From the NCBI GenBank assembly GCA_022578605.1, contig MU394078.1:333358-397357 (forward strand): a stretch of 64,000 nt of DNA. The letters are read 5' to 3'. Below, piece by piece: positions 49,939-61,342 of this stretch. The stretch's first letter is position 1; the number at the start of each line of letters is the position of its first letter. The DNA comes from Camillea tinctor. Taxonomy: Eukaryota; Ascomycota; Sordariomycetes; Xylariales; Xylariaceae. The notes beneath the pieces were generated by a model, which had not been told where the DNA came from, searched no databases, and saw only the letters and a list, made by a program, of their open reading frames with translations. The translations under genes were made by a program, and so were the position numbers.

Positions 49939-50034
49939 CACGATCAAGCTAACTAGATAGGCGTAGACCGGAAACCTGACTCTGACTGTTCGTTAACTAC
50001 TGCCCCTATCCACGATTGGGCTGATACTGCGATG
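49721..50034. other. Assembly gap with duplicated flanks and homopolymer runs
   Basis: A run of 23 G (49721-49743) precedes about 98 bases (49746-49843), then ten N (49844-49853). An almost pure C tract follows (49854-49936), and then another ~98 bases (49937-50034) that align without gaps to the first copy. By eye roughly 75 of 98 positions agree, and the left copy usually has A where they differ. This is the pattern of two contig ends covering the same locus, one of poor quality. Nothing here should be read as biological duplication. Confidence 0.85.
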
Positions 50035-50748
50035 CTGACGTGACCCTAGTATGCAATGTCATTACCAGCGTTATCCCGTGCTCTGAGATATGATGATGGT
50101 GCTTGACTAGTGGGAGGGGATGCAGTATGCGGAAGGACTTGGATATCCCTATCGGATGGTATTTCCACAAAGTATCGATTGTGTACTTCAGTTCTGCATC
50201 GGGATGATATCTAGCTTCTCCACTTCAGCCAGGGTTCTTGGCATGTATATGTTCACCGGAAGGATAGGATCAGAAGGCTGGCTGATGATGGGATTGACTA
50301 GTTGATGGCGGATAAATCGACAGTCTACCTATGGCGCCGCATCTCGGGCTTTGTCAGGCGTAAGAAGCTCCGCTATATAGCTGGGGCCGTTTAGTTGTCT
50401 TTGTCTTGCTTTGATGATTTCTCTCCTGGGATGAATGGACAACTAAGATGAGTGGCGTCCGTATATCGATGCTTTCGGGTCGCAATAGACGAGTACATTG
50501 AAAGACTAACGGAGCAGATGCCGAACTCCGGGCTATGAGAGGGTGTCTGTATCCGATTCTGCCCACATTGGGTGCGTCCAATTTCTTGACCATGTGATAG
50601 CGATGGAGAACGTTCCTCACTGCAGAAGTGATCTCCGCGATACAAGTAACTCGAAACGGCATTGTTTTTTGTTGGGCACGGATGGGTCTAAGACTGTCTG
50701 AAATAGATTAACAGAATAGACAGAGGGAAAATTATGCTGTAGGGCCTG
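50035..50748. other. Unassigned region right of the gap
   Basis: An open frame on the minus strand at 50354-50662 (102 codons, ATG start) lies just downstream of the putative two-exon gene at 50749-51188, but I cannot join them or recognise either. No other feature is seen. Confidence 0.35.
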
Positions 50749-51149
50749 TTACTTTAAGGCACCTTTGACCCTTCGGAGAAGTCCTTTGGAGCTAAAAAGA
50801 GCATATCGGGCAGGAACCGAGGTGCTGGCTAGGAGCTCGGATATCGTCTGCTTGAAAATTCGCAAGAAGCCTGTTCTGATGAAGGATCCTTGAGATAGCT
50901 GGTTCCTATTGTAGACCTTGAACGCAGTCTTCAAGTTGTCTTTGATACTATAGTGACGATCGTAAATCGGTTTAGTAGAATGAATATTACGTTAGAAAGA
51001 ACCGGACTATAAAACTCACCCAACATGATAATCGTTTGTATAGGAATAGGGTTTTTAGACTGACGATTATGCGCTCGTACTTGACTCACGTCAGATAAAA
51101 CTGGATAGCAATAGTTGGATTCGTCGTCGATTGACTTGTATATTGCCAT
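50749..51149 (-). CDS. Possible small two-exon gene, unknown function
   Basis: Minus-strand exons 51149-51020 and 50939-50749 join in frame across an 80-base intron with a GTGAGT donor, CTAAC/ACTAAAC branch-like sites and an AAAG acceptor. They give 106 residues beginning MAIYKSIDDES and ending RRVKGALK. The open frame continues upstream of this ATG to 51188. There GACTAAT followed by CCTCAG looks like another intron end, so the true protein may start further upstream; I could not find its donor. The middle part (LKTAFKVYNRNQLSQGS) and the basic tail resemble no family I know. It may be a real small gene, a fragment of a decayed one, or chance. Confidence 0.3.
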
Positions 51150-51188
51150 CGAATCATAGCAGGGCCCGTGGTATATGTAATCAAGATC

Positions 51189-53151
51189 CTGAGGAATTAG
51201 TCAACTTGATCTTCGAACCAAAAATTGTAGACTATGTGTTTGATGTAGAACTTAGTCAAATTTAATATGGTTCAGTTATGGATTCTCTTCGTAAAAGGGT
51301 AGAAGATAGATAGAAGGCACAACAGGCACAACAGGCACGAGCATAAAAGTGTACAGCTATCCCAAACTCGAATTGGGAAAGGCAAGACTAGTCTAAGTGT
51401 CATGGTATTACTTTAATATCCATACAATACCTTCACCTATGCATATATAATCCTCTATGACAGCTTTGAAGAGTGAAATTTATGCCTCAACTTTGAACTA
51501 TATTATTATCTCCATCAATCCTTCGTGAACAACTACGATCCTATTGATAATATACTATAATTGCTAGGGAACAAAGGGTTATAGGTTGCTACCATGGGCG
51601 TACTGAAAAGCAATGAAATGTACAAATGTCCCTAAAGAGATATTCTTTCCAAAAGGTTTGTTCAACTGAACTCTGTCCGTCCTTTTGGAACTTTAGTCCT
51701 TCTGACTACGCGACATTATACGCATTACTCTTTATTTATCATAAATATTTGTATGTCTAATAGTATAAAACTATGTTATAATTTACTTGTATGTGGTTCG
51801 CTCCTCATGTGCCTATACAAATATAAACCAGTTGCTTTGAGAGACTTGCAGCAAACATCTATCATACTAACTACACCACATAGAGTCGTACGCTCCCGCT
51901 AATATAAATCACCAAAATATATATCATTATACAAATCAACTCCCATATCGGAACATTACTTGTTTTTCTATGCTTGGATTGGGGTCTGCGCGGGCTGCGG
52001 CATCAGCGGCAGAAATAGGATTGATTTGTAGTATCATAAGTCGATTGGGAACATAGAAGTCGTTATGTTACTGGGCGTAGTTGCGTGGAGGACGTAAAGC
52101 GAAGGCGATGCGACGAAAGAGAACATCATTCAACATAACAGTCTGTGGATTCCATGGTTAGCCACGGTATATCGAAAGTTGATTTTAAGAGCATAGACAT
52201 ATACCGACTATTAACCCGCCAGCTTCAAGAACTAGGAAAGATCATGGAGACCTGTAAGGTTCTACTAAGAAGCACGTTCCCTAGTCTAGTGGGGGCGTCT
52301 GTGCTTGGGGAACGAACGGTAGGTAACTTGGTAGTGCTCTTGGAGGATGCCACCATGCAAGGGAGAAGCGGAATAAGGAGTTCGAATATCACAACCAGGC
52401 ACGGATTATGCCGTTTTATTCGCACAAACATCAACGAAGAGCATGGGGATGCGTCATATGGGTAAGAGAACAAACTTTGGTCCGGGTGGTTTGTCCACAG
52501 ACATATTGTAGTCAATACACACTGCTAGGGGGCTAGGATGTAAGCAATCAAGAGCTCTTACCAATTACAATCCTCACAAGCTAGCTACGTGCAAGATTAT
52601 CATAAATGCAACATAAGGACTTCTGTTCCTCTGATAAAATTCGAGTGCAACGGTAGTCTGTAGCTTCCAACGCAGTATATCTGAGGGCATTCTCGTAGCA
52701 CTTGGAACTCCGAAAATAGGAGGGGGGTGAAGAGGGGGAAGGCCAGACAGAGTCATTCGTAAGTCTCTTCAACCACCGAACTTCTGATCAAAGACAGTAT
52801 AGTGGTAGACAGGATCGCTGACGGCGTAGCGGATGCTACGACGGATGGCTATTCGATGAAGTTACATTAGATCGTAAGAGATGTATCGGTTCGGGCTAGC
52901 AATGTGTTGCATATGCTGCAAGTGACGAATATTTCGATACACTTTCCGCTCATAACAACAGGAAGAACTGACCAAGCAGCCTTATTTTCAAATACGCCCG
53001 ATAGGAATATAATGTCGGTATTTGACGCCCAACATATGGAAAGATTGGGCATCGCACCGTTCTGAATAGTAATCACAGACAGAATCCCGACCCCATTACC
53101 CACTAACTCTTTGTTGAGAGATGGGCACACCGATGTGAGGTGAAGTAGGTC
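51189..53151. other. AT-rich region without a supported gene
   Basis: The sequence from 51.2 to 52.1 kb is AT-rich and featureless apart from short ACAACAGGC repeats near 51320. Between 52.1 and 53.15 kb there are open stretches on both strands, including a minus-strand frame at 52867-53253. The plus strand also has a protein-like frame interrupted by two stops (see findings). No assignment is possible. Confidence 0.4.
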
Positions 53152-53229
53152 AAAGCCCTGACAAAAACATTTACACACTTTGCCACTATATCTAGTGATA
53201 AAGGGTGCAAATGTTTTTGTCAAGGCTTT
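53152..53229. repeat. 78-base imperfect palindrome (long hairpin)
   Basis: The 36-base left arm (53152-53187) matches the reverse complement of the 36-base right arm (53194-53229) at 31 positions, around a 6-base centre ATATCT. The outer 21 bases differ at one position only. Most mismatches would be G-U pairs in a minus-strand transcript. No clear target-site duplication is visible. It could be a small foldback or MITE-type element, a small-RNA precursor or a decayed terminal pair. Confidence 0.85.
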
Positions 53230-56200
53230 ATAAGGGGTACGTACAATAGACAAGCTTGGCCTCAGGGGTCATTCTCGCAGGCCGCGCCCATCGTTCGCCT
53301 AGAGCTGCAGCGTTAGATGCCTGACGGGACTTCGCGAACTGCATATCTTCTTCCCGCAAGAGGTGGAGTCTTGTTGATGGACGTGGATGCCAGCCAGGTA
53401 CAATGTAAGGGAGGGAGGGTCAGAAGGATGGCCAACGCAAAAGCCCTGTTGGCCCTCAGGTGCCGACTCTTCGCCCCCCGGAGGCGCTGTCTCGTGCAAG
53501 AAACAGGATTTTAGTCATCGGAAAGATGCGTCGCTAGCTGGCGCCATGCAAATCAGTCTTCTCATGGAATATTGCGGGCCGAATTGTTTACTTTAGACTC
53601 TCTCTGGGGAAAAGCAGTACGTAGAAAGGAATAAGAGCCTCATAAACCCACGAGTATTCGACTGCCTCTGCCACAAAACATTTGATATACCTCGGTACCG
53701 ACAGATGTAGTGATCAAGAGAGGCTTTTTCGTAGCTAGGAAAGTGGCCAGAGAGATCCTTTGCCTAGCAGTGACGAAAGCAACCTTGGTACCACGTTACA
53801 GAAGAATTATAAGATGCAGATATGTTAATTCCCACTCGGCACTTGAATTCGCCTGCAACACTTAACCAGGATCTCTAGATCTATATTCAAGAAATTACAC
53901 CGACCACCCCACTCTCCTTTCTTTAGTCTGGCTCCCTTATATTCTTCTTCTCCTTCTCATAATTTAGTCCCTTGACCAGCTATGTCTCGTATGCGCGTCG
54001 TATAGGAGCGAAGAGAGGGGGGGCAGGAGGATAATAGTCTCTGTCGGACAATACCGTCGATGGCGGAGAACACCTCGTCCATTAATACATATTATCAACC
54101 CGGATAGATCTAACAGTGCCACAGCAGGGACTAGAAACAGTCCAGGTCAACGATTCTAGGCCACGATCGAACTGGGTTAGAAGTCAATGAAGAGAGTCTA
54201 GCAAATGACATGAATCTCACGGACCAAATCTGGAAATGACAAGCGAACAAATGCGGAAAATCAAGCGCTGCGTACACACTAACTTCGACGCAAATAGGGG
54301 CTTGAGCAACATACAGAAATTCGAAGGAAGGTTGAAGCCCTGCGTCATACTGAATGATGATACCTCCCTGGACATTCTTCTCGGCAGATGTACGGCGAGG
54401 GTGCATCTCAGGTGTGTGTCCCGTATATGTAGTGAGCGGACCCGACACTCTGGGTCAGGAAAGGATTTCATTTTCCTGAGACTCAGAATCTGCGGGCGAA
54501 GGTAAAAGGAATGGAATATCCCGGGACATGGATAATTAGAACTGAGGTACTCCGTACTCTCACGCAACTTGTAGAGAAATTTCAAATTATTAACCTTTTC
54601 CTCTTTTGTGTTGCCTCCTAGCTGCTCTAATTGTTATTGTCGATCTACGGCGGACGGATCCGATACATAACCTAGCAAAGTGCTAACCCGAGGGTAGTTG
54701 GCTAAACTTTGAGATATTATTGGCTAGACAATCCAAATATCTGAGGCTACAATGGTCTTTTAAATAAGGAAGTGCTCGTCGGAGCGGCTTTTTTTTCATG
54801 TAGGTGACTGGAGAGCATACCCTCGGGTAAGGCCCTTCCCCCTTCTGTGTGACGGCTTGCATGAAATACTACTCCATTTGTCCATGCCTTCTTTCCACCT
54901 AGTAGCCCTTAACTGGAAGCCATGGTATCATTATACTCCAGATGATAATTGTTTGGGGGACCAGGGGAAATTCCCGCGGGGAGCCTGATCACAGGGATGG
55001 GGCATATTTGGGTAGTAAACCAACAATGCTCTCGTTATTGACCCTTGGCTAGGATCGGAGAAAGGAAAAAAAAAAACGTATCACTACTATATGCCAATAT
55101 AGCGTTTCTTATTACCTATAAAGTTGATATGTGAAGAATTCCTAAGGTGGATGAGTCCTTGAGCGACTACTCTACTTGCTACTGGTCGCAAGTAAATAAA
55201 CGCCGGCATCACCATTTGTCTTAAAGAATCCAGCTAATACATAAAGCTAGAGACAATGTCTAGCATCCAGCTCTTCAACACGAGAGGATTATAGCTGTAG
55301 AGCCATTCTTATTAAAGCTAAAGCCACATTATGGATAATGTCCTTTTTGAGCACACGCCTGTCAGAATTCTCGGAGTGGATGGAAGAGTTTCTTAGGCAG
55401 TAATCAAGACTCGCAATTGATGAATCACAACAAATATAGTAAAAATATGGACGTGTCGCAGTCGATACGCTACGTTTGATAAGAGTAATGCTTACCATGG
55501 AATGGCGGGTGGCTGCATTAATGTGCAGATCAAGGCTGCCTTTCTTCATTGTTATTCGCAAATACTCTAGACGTATATCGACTCAATGACTCAAAAGAAA
55601 AATATTTTAAGTTCCCCGATGTTCTCGGTCGGATCTGTGCTTTCTTCCATGAAGCTATTGTGGTATTAAAGAACAACCGTTTTATCTACTTCCCTTTAAG
55701 GCCGCGCCCAGCATAGGAATGCCATGACCCCCCATAAGAAGGTGCTGCAGGATGGGATACCAATGACACGTCACATTATTATGATTGCAAACCGGTTATC
55801 CCTCGGCTCTGTCTGATCCTTTAGTGCTTGTCATAAAACCCTCATAGTGAGTAGTTCCCTGAGGCTGCCCAAGAAGGAGAATACGATAGCACACGACGAC
55901 AACGTAAGAATCCATCGCCAAGAATGGTTTCGAAGAATTCTAGGGAGCATTTGAGCCCAATAATGGATATTTGCTAGGGGTAAATTAGTACACAGGGACA
56001 GTATCGAGTTACTTGGTAATATGTTTATTATTTATTAATGTGACCCTAGCTGCTAAGGGGTAGAGAAATCACCAGCCAACAAATCCTCTAACATAAACTA
56101 AAATCCTCTTCCGTAACTATCAAGGGACAGCCTCGTATCTCAACAGAACAATGGGGCTCACACCGTGTTACACACTACAATGAGCCTAGTATACTGACAT

Positions 56201-57180
56201 TCCGATGAAACTTCCGGGCATGCTTAGCTTTGGCCTTCAGTGTTGGATTGCTTATACCGGTCTTTGTAACCAACGGATGTGGACGGTTCCGTAGAGAAGG
56301 CTTCAGCCTTAAGATGAGCAACGTTAAATGGAACAATGAAGACTTTGACAGAAACTTGATAGACCTGGTGCTTGTTTTAGTTACCGAGAATTTGTTCGAA
56401 GATTCTGTACAGTCTGAATGCCCACATGGCACCATATTCAATGCATAGAAGGAAAAGGGGGCAAGTAATAAATACATTACTCTATATAGTCAAGCTACGA
56501 ATCTCAAGTCGTATTTGTTGTCCGTTTTTGAAATATCTGGTACGATGCCTCTGGGTTACAGTATTGCAATCTATCATATTCTCCTTTCCCCCTCTTTTGT
56601 CTTTTTTAAGTTTCCTTCCAATTTCTTCATCCCTCGTTAGTTATCACCATTTACCCTGCTTACCCTCAACGTGGGTTTAACATCTGAACTTGATAATACA
56701 TTCTAATCGTTGTTTCGCCAGCCCATGAGCAACATATTTCGATAGAATCTTGTGTCCCTAGTTCTGTCCATGCATCCTGCTCATTTTGTATGTATACAGT
56801 ATAAGTGTGAAAGTGTTGGAAGCACTTACGGTGCAGGAAGTATTTATATCGCTAGAGGTACACACGATGCTTTGGGGCCAAGAAGTAGTTATACCTCATG
56901 TTTAAGCCGAACGAAGACCCTGGCACGACAGGGGGGTTCACTGGCCCACGCATGTCTGATTGGGTGGCCGCTGAATGTGGCTAGCCAACCCTTGCCATTG
57001 CCACTCCCCTACTTAAGAAGCGACTTTTGAGATGACATGATATCTGCGTCTTGACCGGTCTGGGGTTTGCCCGCCTCAAGCAAACGAACAGTGCGATTTA
57101 ATTATACCAGCCCTTTTTAAATATACCTTGAGCCCATATCCTAGTTTTGGCGGAGCCTTCTACTTTGCTAAAGAAGAAGG
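53230..57180. other. Gene-poor region, nothing recognised
   Basis: Mixed composition with short open frames on both strands, none longer than about 120 codons and none recognisable. No long terminal repeats, terminal inverted repeats or transposase motifs were seen by eye. Confidence 0.45.
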
Positions 57181-57181
57181 C

Positions 57182-57231
57182 GGAGGAGAAGGGGAAGGGG
57201 GAAGGAGGGGGAGAAGAGGGGGGGGAAAGAA
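57182..57231 (+). repeat. 50-base uninterrupted purine tract rich in G runs
   Basis: Only A and G occur, with G runs of 4, 5, 5 and 8-9 bases separated by short A-containing spacers, then AAAGAA. A TAAA repeat follows at about 57239-57252. Such tracts can form triplex or quadruplex DNA and are prone to sequencing errors. Confidence 0.85.
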
Positions 57232-57252
57232 CGGAAAAAATAAATAAATAAA

Positions 57253-60200
57253 ATACATAAACTCTTTGTTAGCTTAGTAGGTGTGTATTCTAATATGCTT
57301 GATGCCTTGTGATCGACGGTTAGAGGAGGGGGGGGTGTCTATCTATAGCGATGCCGCGATGCTACCTAGATCGTGGCAACCGGGGCTTGGGTCCCTGGAA
57401 ACTTACCCCTTGGAGGAGGCCGCGGCTAATATTGGCGTTTATATTCCAATGTCGTCAACAGTGGTCTCAAATCTTTGGCTCTCTACCCCATAAAGCAGAA
57501 GAATAAGCCGTAGGTCGACCGTGTCTGTTTGGTCGTGCCCGTTACCATGTGTTACCCCTGCGGCAGCGAGGTGACATGCAGATCATTGACTCGCTTTCTG
57601 CATGGCAGGCAGGTATTTACTGATCTGACTTCGGCATTTCTTATTCTGTCGCTCGTCCTGGTCAACTTGAGTAGGGTATGTCCTTTCGTGGTATGCATCT
57701 TGGCAGCTTGGGGAGGTCCCTGTGGTCTTGGGGCTTACGAACTAATGATATGTCACCTCACACAAGATCTGGAAATCATGCCTCAGACTCTACGGCTGGT
57801 TTGCGTGACCTTTCCGTACCTATTCAGTCCTAGGTGTTATGCTTTGGGTAAGTTGGGCTTGACGCTACCATTACTAGCCATCACGCCAGTTGTGATACTG
57901 CTTCTCTCTGTGTGATCGCAAGGTGCATTGACATGACAGAAGATGACCACGGCATCTTCAATCTAGATAGACGAGTATACTAGAGGTAGCGGCCCGACCC
58001 GATACAAAATTACACTCTATGGCTTCACTCTTGGGGAGAGGAATCTCCGCCAGACTAGTGACATGTGCCGCGTCAACGCGATTGAATATGAACATGGCAA
58101 CAACACGGCTACTTTGTAAGGGAATTACAGAAACATAAACTGGGAGCTGAGATCTTGACAATGTCCGATCCAAGGACAGAGTAAGATATCAGTTTGTTGT
58201 TGCGCCTAGGAACCCTAGTCTAGCAGCTGCTGTGGTCCAACATCATGAAGGTGCACCTTTGCTTGTGGGGGTGCAATAAAACACGACGAAACGACCGAAG
58301 TATATTTTCTTGAGTCTGGATCGCGGCATTTACCACTGCGGTGGATCTTATAACGGTGCCAGAGTGTCGTGACCTGAAACACTTCGACGAGCTAACCATT
58401 TGGCAGGTCTGGCAATGAACATGTTAGCAACATGTTAGCTGGACATATGCGAGTCTTCGGATTTGACGGCAACTTGCACAGGGGGGCGGGCAATCATAGA
58501 TGCTTCTCAGGGAGAGAGAGAGAGAGAGAAATAGGGAGGGAGATGGAGGAAGAGGGAGAAAGAGAGAGGTATATGCTGCTCTCAAGTATTATCTAGGCTA
58601 TATTAGACATACATCGCGGTTAGGAGATTTAGCTAGCCAGCAAGTCAGAAAGAAATACAGATAGACACGGAGAATTATTCTCGATACCAAGTAAACTCTT
58701 CTTAGAATAATAGCAATACATACTACTATCTAACCTTCTCCGAATCCTTGCTATCTCCTCTCGTGAACCCCAACTTGGATTCTCGGGTAGTGAGAAGCAT
58801 GATTGGCTAGTCTTTCATGGGATTAATGGTGACGACGAACTAAGTTCATCCTTGTACAATCAGTCCTAGTGTGTCCAGGTCCGGGGAAGATTCCACTAGG
58901 TATGCTCAAGCCTTATGCTAGGGTCGAAGTTGGAATGACCCGTTTTTCAGACTCGGAAGTGTAAATGAAGATGGACCAACGGGATCGAAACCAAACAGAC
59001 CTAGCTAACCCTTTACTAGCCAGGTTCAGTGTTGCCCCTAACCAGTATAACTCGTAATTCAAAAGACCATATCAGCTAATGTGGCGCTCGGCCGGTAGAC
59101 CTAACAGAAAGTTTTGTATCTCACGTGTCCGAAACTTGATAACCTTCAAACCGTCATGAAAGGTGAAACACTAAAGATCGGTGGCTTCAGATGATCTGCT
59201 GCTACGTGCGTACCTTGCGGATCTAACCCAGTAGGTGTATTAGACTGGCCTACCAGAACTCTGCCGGCCAAGCCTTGCCGCTGCCGGTCGGTCGTTGCCG
59301 AGAAATGCTACTAGTAGATACACGGAAGCTAGATGCAACCCGTAGAAAACGTACGTGAACTAGATAGGACCGAAAGTGAGATAGGTAGGTAAGGTATCTG
59401 TGGTCCCGGTGGCCGCCCTTCTCTAGACCTGGTTAGAGTCATCGACACCCGTTGGTTGGTCTACCAGGTAGGGGCAAGCGAGATGATATCCGCTTCACTA
59501 GCAACGCTAGGTAAATCCCTCGCGCCTTGAAATAGATATACTCCGTATCTTAACAAATTACCATGGAACCTCTGTTCGCCGCTGGTCATTACCTACCTCC
59601 CCCCTTTTCCGGCACCGCGAAAACTGCTAATTAGATGCAACTGACCTGACATGAATAAAGAGGATCCAGGAAATGCTACTTCCAAACTACATCAATCGTA
59701 GCAGGGGTATCGGCAATGGCATATGACGACGACATCTAGGCACATCTGATCGAAGTGGCGGACGGTGACATTGAAATCGACCAGACGCTTGTAAGCATGT
59801 CATGCAGTCTCCCGACGACTGGGTTACCCCCTCGGCCAGGCAGATCCCTACTTAATTACCAAAGGGTGTTTGTGGCGTCTCGTAGAGGCACTTGACGGTA
59901 GGAAAGCTGCAGGTCTGATGCATGGAAGACGGAGTTCCCAAGTGTCCATCACAACCCTGGGGATTCTTTCACTCGCTGTATCTGAGTCGACCTTCTGCTG
60001 GGCATCTTGGTGAATCCCGAATGTACTCGATGGCCGACGGCAGCAGGAAAAGACAAAGAAAAGGGGGGGCTAAGGGGGAGGAAGGGGGGCTGCCTATTAC
60101 CAATCCCCCCGACACCTATGAGAGAAAAATAACCAGATACTATGACAGCGGTTTCTACGTGAAACCTATAGTTCTTCAGACAACATATTGGCAGCGTTCT

Positions 60201-61267
60201 TCCCATTTTTAGGATACTCCAGCTATAGCTACCAGAGACGCAGCAGAAAGATATCAGATTCCGCCCTGTGACTAATGTATATGCTCAAGGTAGGTAAAAT
60301 AACCTAGTAGAGCGAGGGATCTGCCGTAAATGGATCACCCCCTTTTTCTGTTCCTTACCTTGCTTGTGAAGGGGCAACACCTAGTCAGACGATATGACGC
60401 TCTAACCTTTTGAGCTACTAGTAAGGTACATATAGAGATTCCAACCTATGTTGCCTCGCCTAGTGCACTCCATCTGGATGCCGACCCCAAATAGCAGGCA
60501 GTGTTATCGCCGCACATATTATTATTACATAGGACTAGGTCTAATTATAATATGTATGCTGGAGCACCGATACCAACTCATAGGACTACACCCTTCAACC
60601 TTGTCTAGCTTATACACCATTCCCCGTAGCCCGCAGATGATCCCATAATTCCACGGGACCGATATGCCAGCGCGATACTGGACCCTACACGATACAACTG
60701 ACTGAATGCTCTCCAAGCTCCCTACAAACATACAAATGCTCCCACAGCCGCTGTCTTAAAACTTGCCAACTTGCGTAACCCGACTGTCCAGACCCAAGAT
60801 GGAATAGATCATACCCACTTTCTTTCTCCTTTCGTTAGTCCTATTAGAGTTTTCGTCGTCTTATTCTCGAAGTATCAAACTCCGTAGTCTGACCGACGCC
60901 TGACCCCTTCTCGTCGCGAGTCTGGAGAAGTTAGCTTCGTTCGTACGCATCATCTTGTGGCACTGCCTTTTACATCTTTAAGCCTCCTAGCTTTATCTGC
61001 CAGGCCGACACTCTTCTCGTACGATCAGAATCCATCGCGTCAAGTGTCTAAGTTCTCGTTCCCTTGGGAGATATATAGAATCACTTGAACCTCAGATCTT
61101 GAGCATACGCTACCCGTCCAATCTGGTTGAAATACGCGGCCCGGGTTGCAGAAAATACCAGCCATCTTTACAGCCTCCAGCACGCGGGCCTACGGTAGCA
61201 GGGCACCCTTTAACTCGTTCGCCCCTTGTCTGGCATATATACAGGCGTCCACGAAAGCATCTCCTAA
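57253..61267. other. Gene-poor region, nothing recognised
   Basis: There is no supported gene. A frame at 57529-57915 (plus, 128 codons) encodes hydrophobic stretches but has no family motif. A GA-repeat block lies at about 58510-58570, and two tandem copies of AACATGTTAGC occur near 58420-58441. A short tRNA D-arm-like match on the minus strand near 60405-60426 was noted and not accepted. Confidence 0.45.
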
Positions 61268-61268
61268 G

Positions 61269-61317
<49 letters not shown>

Positions 61318-61342
61318 CATACATATATACATACATACACAT
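61268..61342. repeat. Compound microsatellite (AC)n (AT)n (CATA)n
   Basis: About 16 AC units pass into AT units and then CATA units. The compound structure is typical of hypervariable intergenic microsatellites. Confidence 0.95.

Noticed and set aside
57529..57915. Hydrophobic 128-codon frame that could be a membrane protein
   Set aside because: There is no family motif, no leader or splice support, and frames of this length are common by chance in this window.
60372..60428. tRNA gene on the minus strand
   Set aside because: A segment reads TAGCTCAAAAGGTTAGAGCG, a good D-arm, but no anticodon stem, T-arm or acceptor pairing follows. At most it is a relic.
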